Assembly (NCBI GenBank): GCA_009781005.1
Contig: WQYX01000015.1
Location: forward strand, 1-64,000
Length of the DNA: 64,000 nt
Direction of reading: 5' to 3'
Source of the DNA: Polyangiaceae bacterium
GTDB taxonomy: Bacteria; Myxococcota_A; Polyangia; Polyangiales; Polyangiaceae
Below, piece after piece: positions 32,821-43,755 of the stretch; the first letter of the stretch is position 1; each line of letters starts with the position of its first letter. The translations under genes and the position numbers were made by a program. The notes beneath the pieces were generated by a model. The model saw nothing but the letters and a program-made list of their open reading frames with translations, ran no database searches and was not told the origin of the DNA.

Positions 32821-35454
32821 GAGCATCTTCTTCGCTTCTGGGGAATCGGGATGATTGGCAATCCATTCTTCGAGAGAAGTACGTGCCTCGCGGTGGCGGC
32901 CGGAAGCGTCCAGAGCGCCGGCGAGCAAGATGCGCGGCTCGACGCTGTCGTCACGTGCTGCCCATGCATCGGCGGCGCGGCGCGCTTCGCGCGTTTCGCC
33001 CGCGCGCAACGCGGCAATGCCCCAGGCCTTGAGAGCTCGTGGATCCGTGGCGTGCTCGCGCGCGGCTGCGCGCGCTTCGGTGAGACGATTCTTGGCGTCT
33101 TCCGTCGGTGCGGGACTTTCGTGCGCGGCGGCGCGCACGAGGAGACCGGGATTCGTCTCGGCGGCGGCTGGCGCAGCACGGACGGGCGGCGCGGCGCGCC
33201 TTGCAGCAACGGCTCTTGGCGTCGTCGTCGCAGATTCGCTTGCACTATGCACGGGTGCAGGCGCGGGCACGTCGTCGGCCTCCGTTGACTGTGCGGCCTC
33301 GGTGCTCGGCGCCTGCGCGGACGCTTCGGGCGGAGACTCGGCGTGCAGATCCGGCAGGGATGTGATCGCCGCAGGCTCCGCGCGGTGTGCGAGGAGCGGG
33401 AGTCTGTCTTTCAGACTCAGAATGCCGATCGCGCCGATCGATGCGAGGAGTGCCGCGGACGCGAGAGAGCGTGCGCGCGAGCGACGGCGATCAGGCGCCT
33501 TCACGGCTTTTTCGAGCGCTTCGCGCATCGCCTTGGCGCTGGCGAAGCGCGCGTCCTTCGACTTGGCGAGCGCCTTGAGGACGATCGCCTCGAGCTCGGA
33601 AGGGATGACCGCGTTCGGCGCGCGCTCGCGCGGTCGCTCCGGCTCTTCGCGAAGCTGCTTGCCCATCACGACGACGGCGGATCCTTCGAAGGGACGGCTG
33701 CCGGTCACGAGCTCGTAGAGCACGCAGCCGAGCGCGTAGAGATCGCATCGCGCGTCGACGGTCTCGCCGGCCACTTGCTCGGGCGCCATGTACTCGGGCG
33801 TGCCGAAAACGGCGAAGCCCTTCTGAGGCTTGTCGCCTGCCGCCGTGTTCGTCTCGGCGACCGCCATGGCGACGCCGAAGTCGAGCAGCTTCAGATCTCC
33901 GTCCGTCGTAAGAAAAAGATTCTGTGGCTTGAGATCCCGATGCACGAGCCCGGCACCGTGCGCAGCTTCGAGCGCGCGTGCGGCCTGGATGGCAAGCAGG
34001 CTCGCCGCGCGCCACCCCATGCCCTTGTCGGCATGTCGATCGAGCGTCTCGCCTTCGAGCAACTCCATGGCGAGAAAGACGCGGCCGTCGATGGATTTCC
34101 CGAAGTCGTGGAGGCGTACGAGGTTCGCATGCGAGAGCTTCGCGATGGCGCGCGCCTCGCGGCGAAAGCGCTCCACGGCATCGTGGGCCGCCGCATGTGC
34201 GGACGACAAAACTTTGACCGCGTAGCGCCGCCCGAGCTCGGTGTGCTCGGCCTCGAAGACTTCGCCGCTCGCGCCTTCGCCGATCTTCCTGAGCAGACGG
34301 TACGGCGTGCCGCTGAGTACGCTCGCGTCGGCCTGCATGTGCGCTGCGTGGACTGCCATCACGCCGCTTGCCGGCGCCGTCTCCACGTCGCGATGCAGCT
34401 CGCGCGCTTCTTTGAGGAGCTTCGCGAACTGTGCGCGCGACCGCGCGGGCTCGTGCGACCAGAGCGTCCTCATCAACGCGGAAATGCGCGAACGCGTGCT
34501 GCGTTCACCTCTCTTGCTCGCGGGCGCCTGACCGAGCACGCGCGCGAGATCGGTCGAAGCAACCGAGGCCGACGCATAACGCTCGTCTGGATCATCCGCA
34601 CATAGCTTCTGGATGATCGCGTCGAGCTCGCTCGGGACGCCGCACGTCTTTGCGAGCTCTGGGATCCGAAACTGTCCGGCCGCAACTTCCTCGAGATGCT
34701 TGTGCGCTTCACCCGATAGGAGCCGTTTGCCTGCGCACAGCTCCCAGAGCATGACGCCCATCGCGTAGACGTCGATGCGACCGTCGCCGATTTGCTGGCG
34801 CGCGACTTCGGGCGCGACGTAGCCGGGCTTGGCGAAGACGACGCCCGCAACGGTGTGGCAGCGGCGGTTGTGTCCGCGCGCCGTGCCGAAGTCGATCAGC
34901 TTCACTTCGCCCGCGTGCCCGATCATCACGTTTTGCGGTGACAGATCGCGATGCACGATGCCGAGCGGCGTGCCGTCGGTGCTGGCGCGTTCGTGGACGT
35001 GCGCGAGGGCCTGACCCATCTCGATGGCGATGGCGACGGCTTCGGGCCATCCGATCCGCGCGCCGGTCTGCACGGCGCGCTGACGGAGCTCGGCGAGCGA
35101 TCGACCTTCGACGTACTCGACGACGGTGTATGGCTCGCCGTTTTCATCGGTGGATGCTTCGAGAATCTGCGCGACACCCGGATGATTGAGTTGGGATTGC
35201 ACGCGCGCTTCGTCGAGAAAGCGCGCGAGAAAGGATCCGTCGTGGATGTGATCGCGCCGCACCGTCTTGACGATGATGGGGCGCTCGGCGCCCTCGATGC
35301 CCGTCGTGGCCGCGAGGAAAACGTCGCCCATTCCGCCGCGCGCGAGGAGCTTGAGCAAGAGCAGGCGCCCGAAGACGCGCGGCAGCGGGATCTCGTCATT
35401 CGCCGACGACAGCCCTTTGCTCTCTGCGCTCGCGGCAGCCTTTGCTTCGCTCAT
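32737..35454 (-). CDS. Serine/threonine protein kinase with two tandem kinase domains, membrane anchor and TPR-like tail
   Basis: The protein is 905 aa from the ATG at 35454 (a further in-frame ATG at 35481 adds 9 residues). Kinase 1 (about 27-300): LARGGMGDVFLA, catalytic-loop HRDLSPQN, IDFGTARG, APEVARQQIGDGRIDVYAMG. Kinase 2 (about 375-640): IGEGASGEVFEAEH, AVKVLSS, HRDLKPQN, LLDFGVAM, GTPEYMAPEQVAG. Both keep the Lys, HRD and DFG residues, so both may be active. A membrane helix (SLASAALLASIGAIGILSL), a Pro/Ala/Glu-rich linker and TPR-like helices (ARAAAREHATDPRALKAWGI) follow. It probably signals from the cytoplasmic membrane. The 3' end is duplicated at 29086. Confidence 0.9.
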   Translation of the reverse strand: MSEAKAAASAESKGLSSANDEIPLPRVFGRLLLLKLLARGGMGDVFLAATTGIEGAERPIIVKTVRRDHIHDGSFLARFLDEARVQSQLNHPGVAQILEASTDENGEPYTVVEYVEGRSLAELRQRAVQTGARIGWPEAVAIAIEMGQALAHVHERASTDGTPLGIVHRDLSPQNVMIGHAGEVKLIDFGTARGHNRRCHTVAGVVFAKPGYVAPEVARQQIGDGRIDVYAMGVMLWELCAGKRLLSGEAHKHLEEVAAGQFRIPELAKTCGVPSELDAIIQKLCADDPDERYASASVASTDLARVLGQAPASKRGERSTRSRISALMRTLWSHEPARSRAQFAKLLKEARELHRDVETAPASGVMAVHAAHMQADASVLSGTPYRLLRKIGEGASGEVFEAEHTELGRRYAVKVLSSAHAAAHDAVERFRREARAIAKLSHANLVRLHDFGKSIDGRVFLAMELLEGETLDRHADKGMGWRAASLLAIQAARALEAAHGAGLVHRDLKPQNLFLTTDGDLKLLDFGVAMAVAETNTAAGDKPQKGFAVFGTPEYMAPEQVAGETVDARCDLYALGCVLYELVTGSRPFEGSAVVVMGKQLREEPERPRERAPNAVIPSELEAIVLKALAKSKDARFASAKAMREALEKAVKAPDRRRSRARSLASAALLASIGAIGILSLKDRLPLLAHRAEPAAITSLPDLHAESPPEASAQAPSTEAAQSTEADDVPAPAPVHSASESATTTPRAVAARRAAPPVRAAPAAAETNPGLLVRAAAHESPAPTEDAKNRLTEARAAAREHATDPRALKAWGIAALRAGETREARRAADAWAARDDSVEPRILLAGALDASGRHREARTSLEEWIANHPDSPEAKKMLARLSTNPEPAIKRTSRSRTNQDPGAAE

Positions 35455-35488
35455 GCATGCTGCAATAAAGAGGGCAGCCATGGCGGGC

Positions 35489-35650
35489 CAAGTTAAGTGG
35501 ACCCCACCGCGCTTCTCGCTTCGCTCGCCGCGCGTGCTCCCCTTGGGCTGGTGCTCGTCAGGCGCGCCAAGGCGCGCGCCTTCCTGCGCGCCGCCAGGGG
35601 AGCCCCTCCTTTCGAGGCTGCCGGCGTCATGGTGGATTGCGGGGTCTACA
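35489..35650. repeat. Palindromic element family 2, copy C
   Basis: It runs from AGTTAAGTGGACCCCACCGC to GCGGGGTCTAC (35637-35648), which is the approximate inverse of the start (GTGGACCCC against GGGGTCTAC). The main hairpin is GCTCCCCT (35536-35543) with AGGGGAGC (35596-35603) around the conserved CTCGTCAGGCGCGCC core. Compared with the GCCTTCCCC/GGGGAAGGC arms of copy B, both arms have changed while pairing is kept. It lies between the kinase start and the next repeat. Confidence 0.7.
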
Positions 35651-35655
35651 CGCTC

Positions 35656-35852
35656 TCAGAGCGAGTTCGACAGCCGTCGCGAGCGAATCGAGGCTAGGGC
35701 GGAGCGCGAGGAGCCCGCGTAAACGTGACTCTTCGTACGTGCGCAGGCACCGCAGCGCCCACCTGAGGTCCCGCCGAAGGCGGGCCGACAGCGCCGAAGG
35801 CGCCATCGAAGCGAATCGATTCGCGCAGCAGGCTGGCGAACTCGCTCTCAGA
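35656..35852. repeat. Palindromic element family 1, copy B
   Basis: The terminal inverted repeats are TCAGAGCGAGTTCG (35656-35669) and CGAACTCGCTCTCAGA (35837-35852). The interior is nearly identical to 8703-8875. The right end contains, on the minus strand, the TGA stop of the PIN toxin gene (tcTGAgagcg), just as copy A contains the emrB stop (acTGAgagcg). The 35482-35847 interval is entirely repeat; no gene is seen. Confidence 0.75.
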
Positions 35853-36219
35853 CACCGAGGACACGAACGGTGGGGAATACGGTCTGCAGGCGAAGCAGAT
35901 CCTCCACGTCCGACGTGAACACCGTGCCTCCTCGGCGCGCGGCGGTGGCCATGACGATTGCGTCGATACTCGTCGCCGAAGGAACGGCGGCAAGTGCTTC
36001 CCCCGTCAGTCGGACGAGTGCGTTGTCCGTATGCTCGACGATGACAGATGCCAGGATTTTCTCGCGCAGATCCGTTCGGCCGCGCCACCACTCGACGACG
36101 CACATGCTCGGAACGTAGATAGGTGTCTTGTCGGCAAACGCCGTTTTGAAGACGGCTACCATGCGCTGGCGATTTCGTTCGAGCGCGAGCAGGGCGCCGG
36201 TGTCGAAGGTGAGTGGCAT
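35848..36219 (-). CDS. vapC: PIN-domain toxin (VapC-like)
   Basis: The protein is 123 aa. PIN features: MPLTFDTGALLALERNRQ (first Asp), VPSMCVVEWWRGR (Glu), ATSIDAIVMATAARRGGTVFT (Asp) and TSDVEDLLRL (Asp). PIN toxins are metal-dependent ribonucleases that often cut tRNA or rRNA. The ATG at 36219 overlaps the antitoxin stop by one base (TGATG), typical of vapBC. The stop codon is inside a family 1 palindromic element, so part of the C-terminus (VRVLGV) ends at the insertion boundary. Confidence 0.9.
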   Translation of the reverse strand: MPLTFDTGALLALERNRQRMVAVFKTAFADKTPIYVPSMCVVEWWRGRTDLREKILASVIVEHTDNALVRLTGEALAAVPSATSIDAIVMATAARRGGTVFTSDVEDLLRLQTVFPTVRVLGV

Positions 36220-36509
36220 CACGTTGCTCTGCGGCGCCGTGGTGCCTGGATGACCTTCGGAGTCGCAAGCTCTCTGCGAATTGCCTGCATCTCGCTGTCC
36301 GTAATGCGTTCGCCTTCGAGCATTCGCAGGACTTCTTCTGCGGCTTCCTCGCGCTTGAGCGTGGCCACCATCTCATGGACCACGGCGGAGACATTGCCGC
36401 GGTGAAGCCGTTTGGCGCGCGCCGAAATGATCGCGAGATCATCCGTACTTACCGAGATGCTGATCTTGCGGCTCCCAATGCCGTGTTCTCTCCGCATCCG
36501 TTGCTGCAT
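36219..36509 (-). CDS. vapB: Ribbon-helix-helix antitoxin (VapB-like)
   Basis: The protein is 96 aa. The N-terminal RKISISVSTDDLAIISARAK and GNVSAVVHEMVATLKREEAA give the beta-strand plus two helices of an RHH DNA-binding fold. The C-terminal tail (EMQAIRRELATPKVIQAPRR) would wrap the toxin. It neutralises the downstream PIN toxin and probably represses the operon through the palindrome at its start. An alternative ATG lies four codons in. Confidence 0.85.
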   Translation of the reverse strand: MQQRMRREHGIGSRKISISVSTDDLAIISARAKRLHRGNVSAVVHEMVATLKREEAAEEVLRMLEGERITDSEMQAIRRELATPKVIQAPRRRRAT

Positions 36510-36523
36510 GCTACCACGGTAGC
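36510..36523. promoter_or_regulatory. Candidate antitoxin operator
   Basis: GCTACCACGGTAGC is a perfect 6-2-6 palindrome directly adjoining the antitoxin ATG. A second half-site pair GTAGCTAC is at 36536-36543, and CAATATT (minus strand) between them could be a -10 region. Such an arrangement fits autorepression by the RHH antitoxin with a very short leader. Confidence 0.5.
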
Positions 36524-36717
36524 AAATATTGTCCTGTAGCTACAATCTATGTGGGCCTGAGGGCCGGCGCTCGCGTTGCCCCGAATCGCGGCCCGTCACC
36601 CGGGCGTGGTTCGTGAGAACGTGCGGAGTGCTGCGTAGGACGTAGGTTTCCGCGCGGCACTCTCGCGTAAGCATGCAAAGTATGAACGCATGGGTACGTG
36701 AGTCGCCCCAAATCCTA

Positions 36718-36752
36718 CGAGGACGTCAAGGCACTCTGCCCGGACGTCCTCG
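36718..36752 (-). terminator. Hairpin downstream of the MetX-like gene
   Basis: CGAGGACGTC and GACGTCCTCG form a perfect 10-bp stem with a 15-nt loop, 12 nt past the stop of the leftward gene at 36764. There is no strong U-run, so it is a candidate terminator or mRNA-end stabiliser. The remainder of 36524-36717 shows no gene. Confidence 0.45.
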
Positions 36753-36763
36753 CGCGGTCTCGT

Positions 36764-38050
36764 TTAGGGTATCGAACCCTCCAAGAAGCCCTCCACGATT
36801 GGTCCGTCCTTGGGTGCGTCGCCGCAGGCGTCATCTGACGCCGGCACGGTCTGCGCGGCAACGTGACCGCAATCGCTGTTGGACTCCTCCATGGTTACCA
36901 TTGCTTTGCCAGCGTTAGCGGGAAGCGCGTTGATGCTGGCAGCAAAGTTCCTCGTGGGGATTGGATTCACGACGTGATCCTGAGTTGACACGAAGTATTT
37001 CGACTTGGCCTGTACTGCTGCCGCCGCGGCATCGAGGGACTTGACGTTGAGGGTGGGGGTGGCGCTGACGTCGTGAGCGAGCATGGCTTTGAGCTGCCCG
37101 CGCCAATCATTCCCATCGAAGCCTGAGAATGCAACTTCCGTGTTTGCAAGCCACGTGTCAAAGTCCTCTGTTTTGACGGTATTCACTTGGTTCTGCGGCG
37201 TGGTCAGAACCAGGTTGAGAATATCGATGGCCGCTTTGAATACGGGTTTGCCGGTGTAGTTCCCATCATTGAAGAGTGGATCGTTCTCCAGCGCACGCAG
37301 GTCGGACGTCCAAAGCAGCTTATCTTGGGACGTGAGCTGCGGGTCGCCAACGATTGCCACAATCTTATCCATGAAGTCTGGATAGCTTACGCTCCACTGA
37401 ATGGCCTGCATGCCGCCCATGGAGATGCCGGCAACGGCGTGAATGTGATCGACCTTGAGGATATCCTTGACGAGATGGTACTGTGTGTTGACCATGTCTC
37501 GAATGGTGAACATCGGAAAGTTAGGGCCCTGCTGGCCAGGGGCACCGGTGGACGGGCCCGACGAGACACCGTCACCGAGCGAGTCAACGAGCACGAGACA
37601 GTACTGGCTTATGTCGACGTAATACCCAGTCAGGTCCGCAGTCTTGCCCGAGCTGTCGAACGGGACGAGGGGCACGAGACCTGCCGTGTTTCCGGTGAAA
37701 TACGTGGGCCAAAGGACGATGTTCGACCCGTCCGGAGCAGGCGTGCCGAACATTCGATATCCAAGATGGCAATCTTGAATGACCCCTCCGCCCTCGAGTT
37801 GGCACGTGCCAAGATCGGCTCTTATCAAATTAGGATCGTTAGCAAAAGGGTCCGAGCCGCTGTCGACGGTGCTACTGTCTTTAGAAGCGTCCGTGTTGTT
37901 GATGTTGCCGTCGGGCGTACCGCTGTCGGGTGTATTGCCATTGCCGGAGTCGTCCGAACTCGATGAGCAAGCCGCAGCGCCAGCAACGGCGAGCGTGAAA
38001 AAGGTTGCGAGGATGAAATAAACGGAAGGTGTTTGAATTAGCTTTCGCAT
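36764..38050 (-). CDS. Lipoprotein with a MetX-type alpha/beta-hydrolase domain
   Basis: The protein is 428 aa. The signal peptide and lipobox are VAGAAAC, followed by a Ser/Asp/Asn-rich spacer to about residue 70. The catalytic domain resembles homoserine O-acetyltransferase and relatives: TYFTGNTAGLVPLV, the nucleophile elbow AGISMGGMQAIQWSVSYPDF (Ser in G-x-S-M-G-G-M-Q) and a late Asp/His pair (VSTQDHVVNP; SNSDCGHVAAQ). MetX itself is cytosolic; a secreted lipid-anchored version is probably an esterase or acyltransferase acting outside the cell. The GC content is lower than that of its neighbours. Confidence 0.82.
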   Translation of the reverse strand: MRKLIQTPSVYFILATFFTLAVAGAAACSSSSDDSGNGNTPDSGTPDGNINNTDASKDSSTVDSGSDPFANDPNLIRADLGTCQLEGGGVIQDCHLGYRMFGTPAPDGSNIVLWPTYFTGNTAGLVPLVPFDSSGKTADLTGYYVDISQYCLVLVDSLGDGVSSGPSTGAPGQQGPNFPMFTIRDMVNTQYHLVKDILKVDHIHAVAGISMGGMQAIQWSVSYPDFMDKIVAIVGDPQLTSQDKLLWTSDLRALENDPLFNDGNYTGKPVFKAAIDILNLVLTTPQNQVNTVKTEDFDTWLANTEVAFSGFDGNDWRGQLKAMLAHDVSATPTLNVKSLDAAAAAVQAKSKYFVSTQDHVVNPIPTRNFAASINALPANAGKAMVTMEESNSDCGHVAAQTVPASDDACGDAPKDGPIVEGFLEGSIP

Positions 38051-38102
38051 GCTAAAGCCGCGCTAAGCACACGGCATGCCGGAGGCTGTCACACCCACTC
38101 GC

Positions 38103-38131
38103 CCGTTCAATATCGAGTCAATATCGAGTGA
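38103..38131. repeat. Short tandem repeat in the leader of the MetX-like gene
   Basis: AATATCGAGTC and AATATCGAGTG are 11-bp direct repeats within TTCA...TGAA. They lie 55-80 nt upstream of the leftward gene starting at 38050 and could be regulator half-sites spaced one helical turn apart. Confidence 0.35.
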
Positions 38132-38200
38132 ACGTAGGGGACCGGGTGCCCGCCCGTGGTGGATCTTTCGGTCTGTACCGGACACGCGGATCACGGGTCT

Positions 38201-38899
38201 TCATTCTCTTCGTTCTCTCTCGACTGCGCTCGCGTCGTCGTCGTTGTCCACGCAGGGCAAATAACCACGGTAGCCGCCGGCATCTGCGCGTGCCTCAGTC
38301 AAAGCTTCGTTGAGGCGCGCGGCGAGGTCTGAGTGTTCCTTCAGTGTGGTGAGCGCACAATGAAGTGGCTCGCGCTGTCCCGCGGTGGTGATGACGACAA
38401 GCCGCCCCGTGCCCTCGAGGTGGTCAATCGCGCCGAGTGGGAAGAACTGCTCCCGAAGTCCGTCCGACTCGACGGCGAGGCCCGAGACATCCATCGTGAG
38501 GGTGTACGGGTGCTGGGCCGGCTGCCGGCGGCGTCGAAGGTAACGCCACGGGCGGTCCAGCAGCACGGCGGCGACGATCGCTGGAAGGAAGAAGCTGGCG
38601 AATATGACGCGAATCATCGCCTCTTCGCCGAATTTCCAACCGAGCCACGAGAGGACCCCAGTTACGAGCCAAAGTGAGAGCGCGCCGATCCCCATTGAGA
38701 GCACGACGAGGACGCTCTCGCGGAGACTGCGTGTGCGGGGTCTGAGGATCCAGGTCCGCCTTGCCTCCGCCGCCTCCGGCTCTGCGAGGGCCCGCTTGAA
38801 TTGCGCGAGCTCCGCGGCGTCGCGGGCGTCACCGTCGACGGCGACGAGATCGAGCGCGACGCCGTTCGGAACCGGCCGCTCGGTCCAAGGCAGACTCAT
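38201..38899 (-). CDS. Two-helix membrane protein of unknown function
   Basis: The protein is 232 aa. A cytoplasmic N-terminus (to about 55) precedes two membrane helices (LRESVLVVLSMGIGALSLWL and VIFASFFLPAIVAAVLL) and a basic RPWRYLRRRRQP. A soluble C-terminal domain (YTLTMDVSGLAVESDG; GRLVVITTAGQREPL) reads like a PH-like or YcxB-like beta fold. It starts 7 nt from the stop of the aldo/keto reductase gene and is probably co-transcribed with it. Function not recognised. Confidence 0.7.
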   Translation of the reverse strand: MSLPWTERPVPNGVALDLVAVDGDARDAAELAQFKRALAEPEAAEARRTWILRPRTRSLRESVLVVLSMGIGALSLWLVTGVLSWLGWKFGEEAMIRVIFASFFLPAIVAAVLLDRPWRYLRRRRQPAQHPYTLTMDVSGLAVESDGLREQFFPLGAIDHLEGTGRLVVITTAGQREPLHCALTTLKEHSDLAARLNEALTEARADAGGYRGYLPCVDNDDDASAVERERRE

Positions 38900-38905
38900 G
38901 GGCGC

Positions 38906-39808
38906 TTAGCCTCGTGCTCGAGTGATCTCGGCGAGCTCGCTCTCGGTCAGAGAGATTGTGCGCGCGGCCCAATTCTCTTCGAGATGGGAAAGGGATCCGG
39001 TCCCCGGGATGGGGAGCATGGTCTTCGAGCGGGCGAGCAACCATGCAATGGCAATCTGCGCTTCCGTTGCATGGTGGGTGGCGGCGATGCGCGCGAGGGT
39101 GGGGGATGCAACCTTGTGGGGTCCCGGTATTGCAAGAGGGAAGAATGGTAAAAACGCAATCCCCTCTTTCGCGCAGAAATCGACCATTTCCTCCTGACCC
39201 GCGACGGAGCCAAGGGGAAAGGAGGCGAGACGCTTCTCCCCCGCGGCAACGTTGTAGAGATTTTGGACTGTGACAATAGGAGTTTTTGCGCACGCCTCGC
39301 GAAGGTCGGTCAGCGTGACGTTGCTTAGTCCGATATGACGGATCTTCCCTTCTTTCTTGAGCGCGATCATCCCGTCGAGCGCTTCGTGAAACGTCACGCC
39401 GCCATGGTCCATCCAGCGCAGGTGCGCAATATCGATGCATTCGAGGCCGAGCGTGCGGAGATCTTCCTCGCAGCCGCGGCGAAGCTCGTCGGGCTTGATG
39501 AATGGAGCCCATCCTTTGTCCGGTGTGCGACGTCCGCCGAGTTTCGTCGCAAGCACCAGATCTTTTGGATATGGATAGAGCGTTTCTTTGATGAGACAAT
39601 TCGATACGAGCGGCCCGTAGTACCAAGACGTGTCAATCAAGTCGATGCCGAGCTCGACGACGCGTCGGAGGACCGAGCGCGCGCGTTCGGGATCCTTTGG
39701 CTCGCCCCAGACGCCGGGGCCGGGAAGCTGCATGGCGCCGAAGCCGAGGCGCCGAACTTCGAGATCTCCAATTCGAATCGTGTCAGGGGCATGCGCGAAG
39801 TCGTTCAT
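38906..39808 (-). CDS. Aldo/keto reductase
   Basis: The protein is 300 aa from the ATG at 39808. A (beta/alpha)8 AKR is indicated by LEVRRLGFGAMQLPG, ELGIDLIDTSWYYGP (Asp and Tyr of the tetrad), KDLVLATKLGG (Lys), GKIRHIGLSN and AIAWLLARS...IPGTGSLSHLEEN (NADPH site). In place of the usual catalytic-loop His, the strand reads IDIAHLRWMD, with Arg at the expected position, as in the YdbC-like subgroup. It reduces carbonyl substrates with NADPH; the substrate is unknown. It precedes the two-helix membrane gene by 6 nt. Confidence 0.9.
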   Translation of the reverse strand: MNDFAHAPDTIRIGDLEVRRLGFGAMQLPGPGVWGEPKDPERARSVLRRVVELGIDLIDTSWYYGPLVSNCLIKETLYPYPKDLVLATKLGGRRTPDKGWAPFIKPDELRRGCEEDLRTLGLECIDIAHLRWMDHGGVTFHEALDGMIALKKEGKIRHIGLSNVTLTDLREACAKTPIVTVQNLYNVAAGEKRLASFPLGSVAGQEEMVDFCAKEGIAFLPFFPLAIPGPHKVASPTLARIAATHHATEAQIAIAWLLARSKTMLPIPGTGSLSHLEENWAARTISLTESELAEITRARG

Positions 39809-39927
39809 GGTGCCGGCATCGTGCACCAGCTCGGTTGCCCCTGTCACCTCGAGCACCTCGAGCTGCGCCGCGAGCGGCTCTTTCGCCCAACGGCGACCCC
39901 TGCTAGGAGGCCGCCTCGGAGAAAGCG

Positions 39928-43251
<3,324 letters not shown>

Positions 43252-43313
43252 CCGGCCTTCCCTCTTCCGAGATTGGCCCTGTTTTTGGCACTCCGTTTCG
43301 GATATTTTGGAGC

Positions 43314-43748
43314 ATGTCCCTCCTCGCTGATTTCAAGAAGTTCGCGTTCAAAGGCAATGTGGTCGATCTGGCTGTCGGTGTCGTGATTGGAGGGGCATTC
43401 GGCAAGATCGTTTCCGCGCTGGTGGCGGATGTGGTGATGCCATTCGTTGCGCTCATCCTGCCGGGAGGGGATTGGCGCAGTGCGGGCATCGTGATGCGAC
43501 ATGCGGCGGATCCGAAAGACAATGTCATTCTCAAATATGGTGACTTGCTCGGAGCCGTTCTCGATTTTCTGATTGTTGCATTCGTGCTCTTCATCCTTGT
43601 CTCGAAAATTGTCAAAGCCGCGGAGGGCCGGTTCTCCAATCCCGCTGCACCCGAAGAGCCCACCACGAAGGAATGCCCCTTTTGTTTTGAGAGCATTCCT
43701 AAGAAGGCCACGCGGTGCAAGGCGTGCACGTCGCAGCTTGCAAGCTGA
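43314..43748 (+). CDS. mscL: Large-conductance mechanosensitive channel MscL with C-terminal zinc ribbon
   Basis: The protein is 144 aa. MscL features: MSLLADFKKFAFKGNVVDLA, helix 1 VGVVIGGAFGKIVSALVADV and helix 2 YGDLLGAVLDFLIVAFVLFI. The C-terminus has CPFCFESIPKKATRCKAC, a CxxC-x11-CxxC zinc-ribbon motif not found in E. coli MscL. It opens under membrane tension to relieve hypo-osmotic shock. The start lies 62 nt after carB. It is convergent with the membrane paralogue gene, with 7 nt between stops. Confidence 0.93.
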   Translation: MSLLADFKKFAFKGNVVDLAVGVVIGGAFGKIVSALVADVVMPFVALILPGGDWRSAGIVMRHAADPKDNVILKYGDLLGAVLDFLIVAFVLFILVSKIVKAAEGRFSNPAAPEEPTTKECPFCFESIPKKATRCKACTSQLAS

Positions 43749-43755
43749 AGGCAGG

